A stretch of 64,000 bases of DNA from Anadara kagoshimensis (taxonomy: Eukaryota; Mollusca; Bivalvia; Arcoida; Arcidae): contig CM037861.1 in the NCBI GenBank assembly GCA_021292105.1, positions 31,295,674 to 31,359,673 of the forward strand, written 5' to 3'. Of the stretch, positions 11,100-23,900 are shown in pieces. How positions within the stretch are numbered: the stretch's first letter is position 1; the number at the start of each line of letters is the position of its first letter. Position numbers and translations under genes: made by a program. Below the pieces are notes generated by a model. It was given only the letters and a program-made list of their open reading frames with translations. It did not search any database and had not been told where the DNA came from.

Positions 11100-11935
11100 A
11101 TACAACAGGTTATCCTTTTGTTTCCATTATATCTGATGGGTATTTTAGTCGAGATGTTTTAATCACTTGTTCTAAAAAGCTTTAATATTTTGTCTTTTCC
11201 GTATTTCTGTGCTCTATCGATTATATGTTTGCTATAGATATTACAATATACATATACCTTTGATCAAAATATTTCATTTTAACTTGTTATTTAAATGGAT
11301 CTAGTGCTGTTTGTGCCCATTTGTTAAATAAAATTGCAAAGCATTTCAGTGTTAACTTTTTATTTCATAACAGTACACTTTTCACATTAACATTACAATT
11401 TTAACATGAAAACATTACAATTTTAACATGAAAACATATAGACGCATTTATAAATTCACTGTGTAAAGGGAGATAATTCAGTTTTTAATCTCCAGATGAA
11501 CTATCAACAAATTTAATAAAATTTATGACTTAAAATAAACAATGTTTTATCTGTCTTGTAAATATTTGTACTATAAATAAATGTAAAGAGAAATAATTTC
11601 AAATGTTTAATCAAATTTTATAATAAAAGAAACACAATTCCAAATTTGAATAATTCTATTTTTTAAAGTAACAAAAAAGTTCACTAGAGAAAATGAATTA
11701 TTAAATAAAAAAAGATGTATAATATGCATGAAAATAAATAGTTCGGAAATAATTTTTATCTTTGAAACAATACTTTTTATGGTATAATTTCATGATGAAT
11801 CATTTGTATATTTGTCAGGAAGATCATTTTTGTCTAATCTCATTATGATGAAAATATTCATAAATATAATACATTCAGTCTGCCATATTTTGATACAATA
11901 TTATAAACAGCATTTTAAGAATTTCGACAGAAAAT
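11100..11935. other. intergenic, AT-rich
   Basis: Only a 22-bp duplication (ACAATTTTAACATGAAAACA, near 11395-11435) was noticed. Confidence 0.4.
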
Positions 11936-11939
11936 TTGG

Positions 11940-13605
11940 AAATTGGCGGAAAACCTTGACTGATATTTGAGAAAAACTATTTCGCTAGGTTTCTATGATT
12001 GAAACACCAGTATATGCACATCAATTATCAGACAATTTTTTAATCATGTTATCGTGTCTTATTACTTTGAAATAATATCTTGTTTACATAAAAAGATCAT
12101 TGTTTCATAACAAACAAAGTGTACGAAACGTGAACAAAAATATAAGTTAAAACAAAAAGAAACATTAAACAATCTTAACATACAAAATACACAACCGACA
12201 AAACTTTGTGATTGGATAAAACACGAGTAGTAACATTGCTTAGTGAGTACATGCTTGACCTTCTGCCTGTTAATTTTTAACAATATTTTTTATTCAGCAC
12301 TACTACAATTCTTCTTGTTCGAGTGACCGGTACGTGCTGTCATATACTGTATAATGCTTATATTTCGCTGTGGTTTTATTTTCGCTATATTCGCGGTCAA
12401 GTGTATTCACGCGAAAATTAAACAACCGTGAATAGACACTTGTGTTACCACCCTATTAATCTCCCTAGAGTCCTTTTCCTTTAATCAGATAAGACCGCGA
12501 AAATATGACACCGCGAATACACTAGTCATCGTCAAACCGCGAAAATATGACACCGTGAAAATAAAGCAATATACAGTACTTTTTTTAATTTAAGCATAAA
12601 ACAAATTCAATTGGCATTGCCATATTGAATGTATTTTATGATTAAATTTAAAAAATGGTTTATGACAGTATAGTCACATTCTCGAGAGGTTGAGATTACC
12701 TTATGAGATTACCTTATCACCAATCACCCAAACTTCCGAGGAACCATGTGTTTTAAGATAGACAAAAACATAAAAATAAACCGAAAACCTTTTCTATGAT
12801 CTAGATATCAGTGTACCTACATTTATTACCAGGTCTAACATACCATATCTCTTTCAAATATATGTTGTTTACATAACAAATATCAATTTTAAAGAACAAG
12901 TTTAAGTGAACAAAGCGTAAACAAAGATATAAGTTAAAACGAAAAGAAACATTTAACAACCTGAACTTACAAAATACAAAATTGACAAAACTTTGTGATT
13001 GGATAAAAAAGGAAAGTAGTAACATAGTGAGTACATGTTTGACCCTGTGAGTGTTTACCAAAACTTCAAGATTTTTCACGACTCATCTCGGCAGCGCCAA
13101 TTCTGCCTTTACATTTTTAAATATTTTTTATTATTCTGCGTTGCTGCAGTTTATCTTGTTCAAGTGACAGTCACTTTCTCTAACGGTTGAGATTACCTTA
13201 TTTAAGGAATGAATCTAGATTTTATCACAAATCACTTCAAATTCCGAGGAAGAATGAGAACCCGATGTAAGATAGACAAAATAGACATAAATATAATAAT
13301 AATAAACCAAAAACCTTGACTGATATTTCAATAAAACGTTTAGTATCTATGATTCAAGTATCAATGTGCCGACATCTATTACCAGACAATGTCTATCATA
13401 CCATATCTTTTGAAATATATGTTGTTTACATAACAAAGATCAATTTTTCAAAACAAATTAAAGTGAACATAATGTAAACAAAGATATAACTTAAAACGAA
13501 GAGAAACATTTAACAATCTTTACTTGTACAGAATACTGACATACTTAGTGATTGGATCTTAACATTTCTATATTATATACATAAATATTATAGTCTCTGA
13601 CACAG
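11940..13605. repeat. about 500-bp direct repeat in three copies
   Basis: TTGTTTACATAA...AAACAAAGATATAA.TTAAAACGAA...GTGATTGGAT recurs at about 12075, 12868 and 13425. CCTTGACTGATATTT and TTGAGATTACCTTA blocks recur as well. The TACTGTATA element lies at the junction of copies 1 and 2. Short minus-strand frames here are repeat shadows. Confidence 0.75.
12345..12579. mobile_element. TIR element with TACTGTATA ends
   Basis: Left TACTGTATAATGCTTATATTTCGC and right (reversed) TACTGTATATTGCTTTATTTTC form TIRs. The interior repeats ACCGCGAAAATATGACACC. It sits between copies of the 500-bp direct repeat. Confidence 0.65.
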
Positions 13606-13609
13606 ATTA

Positions 13610-14760
13610 CATATTTAAGATAAAAAATTAGTTTTATCAAAAATCTGATCCAAATGATTATTAATTACATTTCGCCTCTTTTCAGACATTATGTGGGTAT
13701 TTTACCACAATTATACGGTAATTTGAGTGAACTTTTATCATAGCATTTGATCTCATCTTTAATTATGTTTTAACAATTTATCTAACGATGGTGGTCCTGT
13801 GCCCACTTTTCATTGGAATGGCAAAGAAGATTTTAAAATGTTGGCTGGCTGAATTGTAAAGAATTTGGCCTATTACATGCTACTTATCGATATCAGTTGG
13901 GAGTAACAGTTTTCTCTGATCAATTTGTAGATAGATAATGATGATGTGAAGGTGTGGTCCAGTGGTATATTGTCTGAATCGGACCATGCTCCATTTGGAT
14001 TGAACTAGGCCATCTTAATGATCTGACAACCTATGTTCACGCCTTTAAATGCTATGTAAGGTAGATACAGGTGGTCAGTTAAATGTATTTTTAGTTTTAC
14101 AAAAAAAAAAACACTTTTCAATTCACACGTATCCATACACCTGAAGAATCTCACTGAAAATCTCTAATGTACATCACTTATATACAGAATGAATATTAAA
14201 ACCCTGAGGTAGATATTTGAATGATATTGCCCTGCTAACTCAATAAAGCATATACATATTTCGGATATTTCCTGACGGTGAGTATCTACATTAAAATAAA
14301 GTTTGTTTTGTGGGGCTAAACAGATGAAGATGAACAGTGTTTCTATGAGTGGTTAAACCCTCATTTCCGTATGGTCAGTAACCAAATGCATGTCTTATAA
14401 AACTTCAACAGTAAATAAATATTTATGATTAATGTATGTCCAAATCAAACACAATCTCCATGCACACAATTGCTCTTGAAATGTCGATAAAATTATGTAT
14501 GGAATTGGTCTTCTATTATATGGATATCGAATCTGTGTCTTTGCTGTTTCTCCACTCAACATCCAATTAATCTAAAACATTCTGTCTTTTTGGCAAATAC
14601 CACAATTACACGGTTCTATTAGTAACTACTATGTCCGTGTCACCTCTTCTTTAACAATCTTCCAAGACTTCCGACAATTTTTGTGCGCTTGGCATTACAT
14701 TCTACCATATAAATGTTGCTTTATCACACGGATAACCAACAAGAATGATTGCCACTTGGG
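13610..14760. other. downstream flank / possible 3'UTR of the BMP gene
   Basis: No repeat or ORF supported; probably contains the BMP 3'UTR, with unclear end. Confidence 0.4.
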
Positions 14761-14994
14761 TCACCGACAGCCACATTCGGCCACCACCATGCCTTCATAC
14801 CTATATTTGTAGGTTATTATCCCCTGTTCATCAATATATAGAATTGATATTGGGTCTAGTTTAGTTGGAACACAACACGCCCTCGTTACCTGTTGAGGTT
14901 GCGCTGACTGCATTAATGTTTGTATAATGGCGTGTTTGGTCGGTGACAAGTTGTCGTGTAGCGGAAAAAAACATTTACCAGAACACTCATATGC
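14761..14994 (-). CDS. BMP9/10: BMP9/10-like gene, coding exon 3 (C-terminal cystine knot)
   Basis: 77 codons plus TGA. It begins [12 protein letters not shown] after acceptor TTTTTCAG and ends [12 protein letters not shown]. It carries six of the seven knot cysteines. No strong minus-strand AATAAA was found in the 700 bp downstream, so the 3'UTR end is undetermined. Confidence 0.94.
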   Translation of the reverse strand, partial: AYECSGKCFFPLHDNLSPTKHAIIQTLMQSAQPQQVTRACCVPTKLDPISILYIDEQGIITYKYRYEGMVVAECGCR

Positions 14995-17900
14995 CTGAAA
15001 AATATAAAAAGATGATTACATGACGAAATGTCAATTTAATAACACACACACATAATCATAACAACAGCAAACACAATATATTGAACAAGAATTGTCTGGT
15101 TGACAAAATAAAAAAAACTTCCTCTTTCTTCGTAAGACGCGGGTAAAATATATTAACCCGACAATAACGCATGCTGTGAGAAAATAGTATAAAGACTCCT
15201 GGCTTTGAATGGGTAGTGAATATTTTCGAGAATTTGTGTTCAGGATTGTGGTATACGGTACCATGATAATCTACTGACATCCATGTTCAGGGGTGTGGTA
15301 TATAGGACCTCGTGAATCTACTGACATCTTCGTCACCAATAACGTATTTTATATATCAACCAAATTTCTCAATGTTTCATATATTATGGTAAGATTAAAT
15401 CGAATACTAGTATTTTAGGGATAAATTATCCATAAATCAAAATTCATTTTATATAACTAACATCAGAGATGTGAAAAATCAAACATAATGCAAATTGACA
15501 TCCAGGAGAGAGGTTAAGAGTAAATTTTAAGAATGCAAAGAATATGAAATCGTTCTCCATTGACTGATACTAGGTTTGGACAATGTGTTTGTTTATATTT
15601 GAAAGATTTTTCTTTGAATGGTATGATTAGTAACTTCATCAATCGATAATACTAAGTTTGGATAATATGTTTATATTTGACAGATTTTTTCCTCGCAGGT
15701 TATTACAAGTTAACTTCATAAACCGATACTAAGTTTGGATATTTTAATATTTTTAAATCGCATGGGTATGACGAGTCAAAATTTTCATATCTGCAAAGCG
15801 CTCTTTCTATGGTTACAAATTTTAATTTTAGAAACGTGTATATCTTTTACCAGAATGTACAAAAAATTATTCGCCATTCTTAATACATGACGTGGACTAA
15901 GAGCATCCGAATCAAATTTTCAAATGGAGGGTTTTATCAATAAAAGACCGTTTGTTCAAACTTATCAAGTATACGCCTACTACAGAAATTGATCTACGTA
16001 CCAGATTTATTACATAATCCTGTCATTTAACCGGGAAAATTTGTAATTATCAGTTACTTGGACTTCTTATCCCTTTATCCCTTTATGAATAATGTGTACA
16101 AAAAATAGGTTCTAAAATCTAAATGATGCATTGATAAACTGATTGAAATAAAACGTGAAAAACTCAATGGTCTTGACTGATAAAAACAATTTAGAGCGCT
16201 TAAAGCAAGATTTAGACTTTTGTTTTACTTAAAATGACCTGTTATTTCTATTTTTATAAAATGGATGATATTTGTAATTAAAAATGCATTTTATCTCAAA
16301 CATGCACGCTCTTTTTCACAAACGTACCATTGTTTACGAGGACCATTTGATTTGGTAACGTTTAAAGTATTCATGAATAGAACTGTTATCTGCCATTTAA
16401 ATATCTCTTACCCTAGACAATTGTCAATTGGCAAGTGTTCTAGGGATGGCTACAGGAAACGTGAAAGTTAGTTTGTAAGCTAAGAGAGTGAGTCAAAGAT
16501 CAGATAAACAACAAAAATGATGTAAATATATGTTTTAAGTCTAAATTTAAATTTAATGGAGAAATCTTATGCTTTTTCATGTGGGAAAATTGTAAGTGAA
16601 CGACCGAAATTTAATCACATGTGCACTATAGAGAAGCTGACTTTACAATATAATTAAAGATAGAGGCACAAAGTGCATTTTCATTCAATCAAGAAATAGA
16701 GTATATTTATATTTACAATTTTGATGCAAAGATTTTAAGATTAACATAAAGTGACAGCTCGTAAACCAAATCATCAAAAGACGACTATAAACAAAAAATC
16801 TACAGTGGCATGAGACTTGGTGCTATTTGGTGACGACACAGATTTTAAGATTAACATAAAAGTGACAATTCGTACACTAAAGCACCAAAAGAAAACTGTA
16901 AACAAAATTTAACATTGAGATGAGACCTGATGCTCTGGGAGATATTTGTGATATGACTGAAGAAGTTTAAATTCACAATACACATTATTGTACTAATAGC
17001 AACTGAACCGAGTTAAGTGGCGACGGAAACTGTTATAAAGCCACAATACAAATCACTGTGAATACTGGATTCTTAAGTCGCTTTTAAGTGAATTAGACAT
17101 CCTGAAAGAGACGAACGCCCCTGTTGTTGGTTAATCAAGGGGTCATAACTTTACGAATGCATAGTTATGGTTCCTGATAGGTCTATTCTGTACTTCAACA
17201 AATATGTACGCTTGAAGGTTCCAGCGAACTGACAACTTTTCTAACACCAGGATCTGCTAAAATGGGATTCGAGTTTAATTGGTGAGCGGCACTGCGATCT
17301 GTAAACGCATGTTTCAAACCACTTGACAACCAAGGTCGTCATATCAATGGATTCTAATAATATGCAAATGATTAAGATATATTTAAGGGCGTGGGATTCT
17401 TGGGATAATAAAGTATTTATTTTAAGAATTTACGAAATAAATGTTAGAAGTTGTACATTTAACTTTGATCATACTAGGTCTAAAAAAGTTTATTTCAACA
17501 TTTTACAGCTGAAGTTAAAAGACAAGGGCGTATGAATTTATAGGTTCGCATATGTCCAATGAAAACAAGTCGTTTAACATACACTACATGCCTGTCGAAA
17601 GGTTAATATTGAGCAAAAAAAAAAACGAGTCAACGTTTGGATGCCGAATGACAGATAATTGATAGAAAGTTTTTGAAAGATAAATGGCAGATGTCGAAAA
17701 CCTCTCAAGATATAGCTGGCGAGGAACCGAGATAATCTTCCGATTCGGCACTTATTCGTCAGCTGTATGTTAAACTTTCGACAGGTTTCTACTGAATATT
17801 TATCAAGACTTCCTTGTGTTTTCCAAACATTTTGAAGTATCACTGAAGAAGATTAATGGGGTTATCGGACCAATAAAACAAACTACAGTACAGACCTGTC

Positions 17901-20900
17901 GAAAGTTTAACACCACGAATAAGTGCCGAATCGGCAGCTCATCCAGACACCTCCTTCCCTATATTTCGGCAGCTTTTTGACAGGAATTCGAGGGTTTTCG
18001 GCCACTAGCTATCTGTACTTCGGCGACTCGACAGCCGAGCGGCGATTCCTTTTCGTTATTTAACTCAGTAATAAATTATCGACATGTCTGTAGTGCAGTT
18101 ATGTATAGAAAGTTAAAACTTAATTTATAGACAGATACATGACAAGAAAATATTACAACAATCACATAAAAATAAAACGAAATGTACATGATGAAGCTAC
18201 TAAATGTAAAAGTCCTGTCTTAAAAACCAAAATTGACTCCCAGTTTGTAGTGCCTATTTTGTATGTGATGACTCGTTGTTTGAATCTTGGGCACTTCTGT
18301 CAAGACTTGAAAATAATGAAGTTTTCTTTCGCCAAGCACTCGGCATTTAGGAGTGTGAGTCACTGTGTCCTTTCGTCCTTTGAAAAGAAAAATGTTCCGT
18401 GACACGATAGAGATGTGAGCACAGGTGCTTCGGAGGAGTAAGCACTTCCTGTCACTTGGGTGTGGGTTATCGCCCATGTTTCTATTACAATGTTTATTTA
18501 TTATCTCCCACATAACTAACTTTTTTGATAACAACAAGTAAGGATAATGGTCATTCAAAAAAAGAAAATATTTTATACTAAGGATGCAGATATATTGTAT
18601 ACATGGATTCCAGAAGTCTGACACGAGTAATATTAAAGACGGCATTTTCAACGATGAAAGGCCTTTTCCATTTTAATGTAATCTTTTTCGGCCTATGCAA
18701 CAGTCCAAGTCCATTTGAGCGTTTAATGGGCAAACTGCTCATGGGAATGTATTGGGAGATCAGCCTTGTATATCTGGATGATATAATTGTTGGTTGAGGA
18801 CTTTGAAGCAATGTTGAAAAATCTCGAAAACGTGTTTGATAGGTTGGAAAGCGCTGGACTTAAGGTAAAAGCTTGGAAATGCAGTTTGTTTGCTATGCTT
18901 AACGTATCTCAGCCACGTTATTACAAAGTAAAGGTAATGGTTATTCCATATTTCATTTCATACATCAGAAAATAATTAAAATTAGGTATACAGATATATT
19001 GTATACGTGCCCCAAATAAATAATATATGTTTATTTTTGCGAGGTTTCAGCAGAATAGAGTGATGTATTGTTTGCATCTAATTTTATCTTGTTCCTGTCC
19101 GATATATGGTGCCTGGGATAGAAAGGGAGGGAGAACACATGTTATCTAGAACTGAAGAAACCATTATTCTCTTTAATATATAAGGTTTAAATCGGTGCGT
19201 TTTGCCTGTTTGTATGTATAAATTAAAAGCTTTCTGTCAGTAACTATATTTATGACTTCTTTGTATTTTTTTTATTAAGAGGATTAACTCATATCTTTAC
19301 ATCTGTAATTTGCTTCTGTTTTTTAACGATAACCTTAAGGTTTTATCTTCAATAAATTGTTATTTTTTTCATGTTTTCCTAAAATTGATTCCGCTTTCAG
19401 TTGTAACCATTGGGAATTATTTTTAACAAATTAGATTTTTTGTTTTCTTTTTTGCTTGCTTCTGTTTAATGATAACCTTAAGGTTTTATTTTCAATAAAT
19501 TACTGGGTTTTTTTCTCCCAGTTTGCCAGCCATTGCTTCTGCTTTCAGTTGTAACCATTGGAAATTATTTTTAACAAATTAAGATTTTTTTTTTTTTTTT
19601 TTTTGCTTGTTTCTGTTTTAATGATGATCCAAATGTTTTACTTTCGATAAATTGTTATTTTTTGCACTTGTTTTCCACGCCATTGTTTCTGTTTTAAGTT
19701 ACTATTAAAATTATAGTTTTTGTTTGCGTTTTTTGCACTTGCTTCTGTTTTAATGATAACCTTAAGGTTTTATTTTCAATAAATTGTTTTTTTCTACTAG
19801 TTTCCCCGCCATTGCTTCTGTTTTTATTTGTAACCACTAAAATATTCTCAATAAATTGTAATTTTTTGTTGTTTTTTTCTAACTTCTGTTTTTTATGATA
19901 ACCTTGAGGTTTTACTTTCAATAAATTGTTATTTCTTTTCATGTTTACCCGACGTTGATTCTGTTTTTAGTTGTAGCTAGTTAAAATTAATTTCAGTGAG
20001 TCACGTTTTTTGTTTGCGTTTTTTTCTGGCTTCTGTTTAGGTGTTAAGCTAAATCTGTTACTTTAAATAAATTGTTCTTGTTTTTTCCCGCCGTTAATTA
20101 TCTTTTAGTTGGAAATTATTTATTACCAAAGTAGAGTTTTTGCTTTCGTTTTTTTGCGCTTGCTTCTGTTTTTTTTATGATAACCTTAAGGTTTTATTTT
20201 CAATAACTTGTTAATTTTTTGTACTTCTTTTCGCCGTGACTTCTGTTTTTAGTTGTAACCATTAGAAAGTATTTGTGATAAATTGATTTTTTTTCGTTTT
20301 TTCACTGTCTTCTGTTTTTGTAAGTAACCTTTCGGGGTTTCCTCTATAAATAAAATATATCTTTTCTTTTGTTATAGTGATGAGGAAAACTGTATTTAAT
20401 CTTTATCGTTTGTTCACTTGCTTCTGTTTTTGTTAGTTACCTTTTCAGTTTTCCTTTATAAATAAAATATAAGTTTTTTCTTATGTTATAGGGATGGTGA
20501 AGTCTGTGTGATAAACAATAGATACGAGAAACATAGTTTAGTAGATATTTGACAAAGTATAGACGGCAGAACCTATACATCATTCCTAAGTGTTAAAGAT
20601 TGGTTCTCATCACTTTTAGTTTGCTAACACAATGCAGTCTTTACCTTACTTTATTAGAGAACTTTTGTAAGCCTTAAACTTGTAAGGGTCAAATTTAATA
20701 TCTGCATTACGTACAACTGTGAGAATTTAAACTAGAACCGTCTCTTGAGAGCCAAATACCCCCGCCCCAAACATTTTCAAGGGTTCAATGCTTTCACGAT
20801 ACCTTGACCTTTCCTATATGACCTTGGTTCAAGGTCATGCCACATCTTTTTGAGATATGGCCCTGACATGATTTTACACGGACAGACGGACAGACATTGT

Positions 20901-23900
20901 GATTCCTATATACCCTCCTCAAACTAGTTTGTGGGATTGGGTGTATACTAGGATACCCTAGGTAACCATACAATGTGTAATATTGTAAAAAGCGTGTGCC
21001 TGCTTTGTATTAGTGCTCTCAGGGAGACTTTTAGATGTTCGCTTATCAAGATAGGAACTGCAGAGATTACTGTTTCATCGTTCCTAAACCTGGGTAGGTC
21101 AATAGCTATGTGACTTGCTTAAGGTCAGAACATTCCCCCGGTGGGATTTGAAATCACGCCCATTTGATCTTTGGTCTGACGCTCTACCATTAAAATAAAT
21201 GTTTGGATCACATGCTTTCATTCAACTGAATTCGAATGTTTGCATAATAGAAATAACTTTTAAAGGAGAATTGTTGATTATGTTAGGTACTTATTCTTGC
21301 ATTTGTCGGCTAGTTGAGTTGAGTTGAGAAATGGTGTATAACGTCCTAGTCAAGAATATTTCAATTATATCGAGACATCACCAGGAAAAGTCGGAAAGTG
21401 CAGAAATTTAACCTGTGCGTTGCAATGATAACATTATACAGCATGGTTTATTTTATTGTGCCAAGCCTACCGTGATGCGGGACTTCGTTTTTGAATGTTT
21501 AAGTTCCCATCCGAAAGAACCACGAGTTTCCTTTTGTATGGCTGAGTGCTTCGCGAAAGAACAGTCATTACCCACTTTCAAGTCTTGGGTCAGACCCTGT
21601 CGGAGTTCGAACCGGCGACCTACCACTTACGCAGCTTGCACTCTATCAACTGAGCTAGCGCAGTGGTTTGTCGGATAGCACATGTGTGGTAGAAAATATT
21701 TATCGAGTTTCAGAAAATATCCAATGATTTATGAATTACGCTTATGCTCGTTTTTGAATTTTCAGAATTATTAGAATTACACGGATGTTCTAAACCTTCA
21801 TCATCTTAATATTGTTATATGCATGTCAGCATAAGTGACTGCTTATTATCTATTGGGGTATTTTAACATAAACCATGTGAAATCTAGAAAAACAACAATA
21901 TTGTCCAATAACAATGCCAATGTGAAAGTATGCCTGATTCAAGGTTCAACTTTTTTGGTACATCTTCACGATATCTGGAGGTACTTCCTGTCACACGTAT
22001 TTTTAAAGTACAAAACAAGAAGGTCTTTTGCAAAGTAAAACATATACGTTCTTAAGATCCCAGCATCGTTTACACGTGGTTATGAATGAACAACAATCGG
22101 ACTTTTATGAATGTGGATATTTTTATCAATGAGAAAAAAAGGGAAAACACGACACATAAAATGATAGATTCGTATCAAACTTAACACTACAGGAAATGAG
22201 TACAAAATATATTCCTATACAACAACGATGGTCTTGTTTTTTGTCTGTCCGTGGTTTTATAAATGTGTTGAAGACTTATTACAGACCTTTTACACGCACA
22301 TTAGAGACCTGTCAAAAGTATAATGTTTAATACCAGCCTAACAATTTGTGTTGAAATGGCAGCTTATAACTACAGTACAGACCTGTCAAAAGTTTAATAA
22401 CAGGCTAACAATTTGTGTTGAAATGGCAGCTTATAGCTACAGTACAGACCTGTCAAAAGTTTAACACCAGGCTAACAATTTGTGTTAAAATGGCAGCTTA
22501 TAACTACAGTACAGACCTGTCAAAAGTTTAACACCAGGCTAACAATTTGTGTTAAAATGGCAGCTTATAACTACAGTACAGACCTGTCAAAGTTTAACAC
22601 CAGGCTAACAATTTGTGTTAAAATGGCAGCTTATAACTACAGTACAGACCTGTCAAAAGTTTAATAACAGGCTAACAATTTGTTAAAATGGCAGCTTATA
22701 ACTACAGTACAGACCTGTCAAAAGTTTAACACCAGGCTAACAATTTGTGTTAAAATGGCAGCTTATAACTACAGTACAGACCTGTCAAAAGTTTAATAAC
22801 AGGCTAACAATTTGTGTTAAAATGGCAGCTTATAACTACAGTACAGACCTGTCAAAAGTTTAATAACAGGCTAACAATTTGTGTTAAAATGGCAGCTTAT
22901 AACTACAGTACAGACTTGTCAAAAGTTTGATAACAGGCTAACAATTTGTGTTGAAATGGCAGCTTATAGCTACAGTACATACCTGTCGAAAAATAAATAC
23001 CAGACTTTCGAATTTGTGTTGAAATGGAAGCTTATAGCTACAGTACAGACCTGTCAAAAGTTTAACATTGAGCTAACGAATACGTGTGAAACAGCAGCTC
23101 ATTCCGATCCCTTGATAGTTTTTCAACAGCTGCTATATATCTCTTGGGAGCTTTGGTCTCTAGCTAGCTAACTGAACTTCGGCAGTTTTTTTGTTGGCTA
23201 AGTGTTAAACTTTCGACAGGTCTGCACTGCATATCTGGACAGCTTTTCGGCAGTTGCTACCTGTATATCTATCTCTCGGCAGCTGTTCAGTCTCTATATA
23301 CCCGTACTCAGCCACTCGGCAGCTGAGTTTTTACTTCTTTTCGTTAGCTCAGTGATAAACTTTCGCAGGTCTGTACTGTATATCTCGAAAGCTTTCCGGC
23401 AGTTGCTATATATATGACCATTTTTATATGACACCTCTTATCAGTCCGAGTGTCCCGATATCAGTCAGAGGCAGCCACTAGCTATCCATATTTCAGACGC
23501 TCAGCCACTTTGAATTCTTTCCGTAAGCTGAATGTTAAACTTTCGACAGGTCTACACTGTACAACCACAACACATACTGCGCACCATGTCAATCAAAAAT
23601 GATACACAGATATCATAAATCTTTATGAAATAATTGAAGTTGAAAACTTTTTTTTTTTTGGAAAATTATTAAAATGACATAAAGTCACGGCTTTTTATTA
23701 TCTTTAGGATTTTTTTCGCCAAAAAATCGACTAAAAGCTTTCATTGGCCGAATTAAGTTAATGTGCCATTTTGACATGGCAGTTTATGAATGGTACATTC
23801 TTTGGATTTCATCAAACAACCCGTGATTACCTTGTTCCATGTGGCGAGAAAATGCCAAAATATCTACTACATTTTCATATTTGACATTTTTTTTATTAAA

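Noticed and set aside
22301..23100. CRISPR array (regular 67-bp units)
   Set aside because: Units are contiguous with no unique spacers, and the organism is an animal.
22482..23171. Frames with [12 protein letters not shown] repeats
   Set aside because: Product of the amplified MITE left arm; units of 64 and 66 bp shift the frame.
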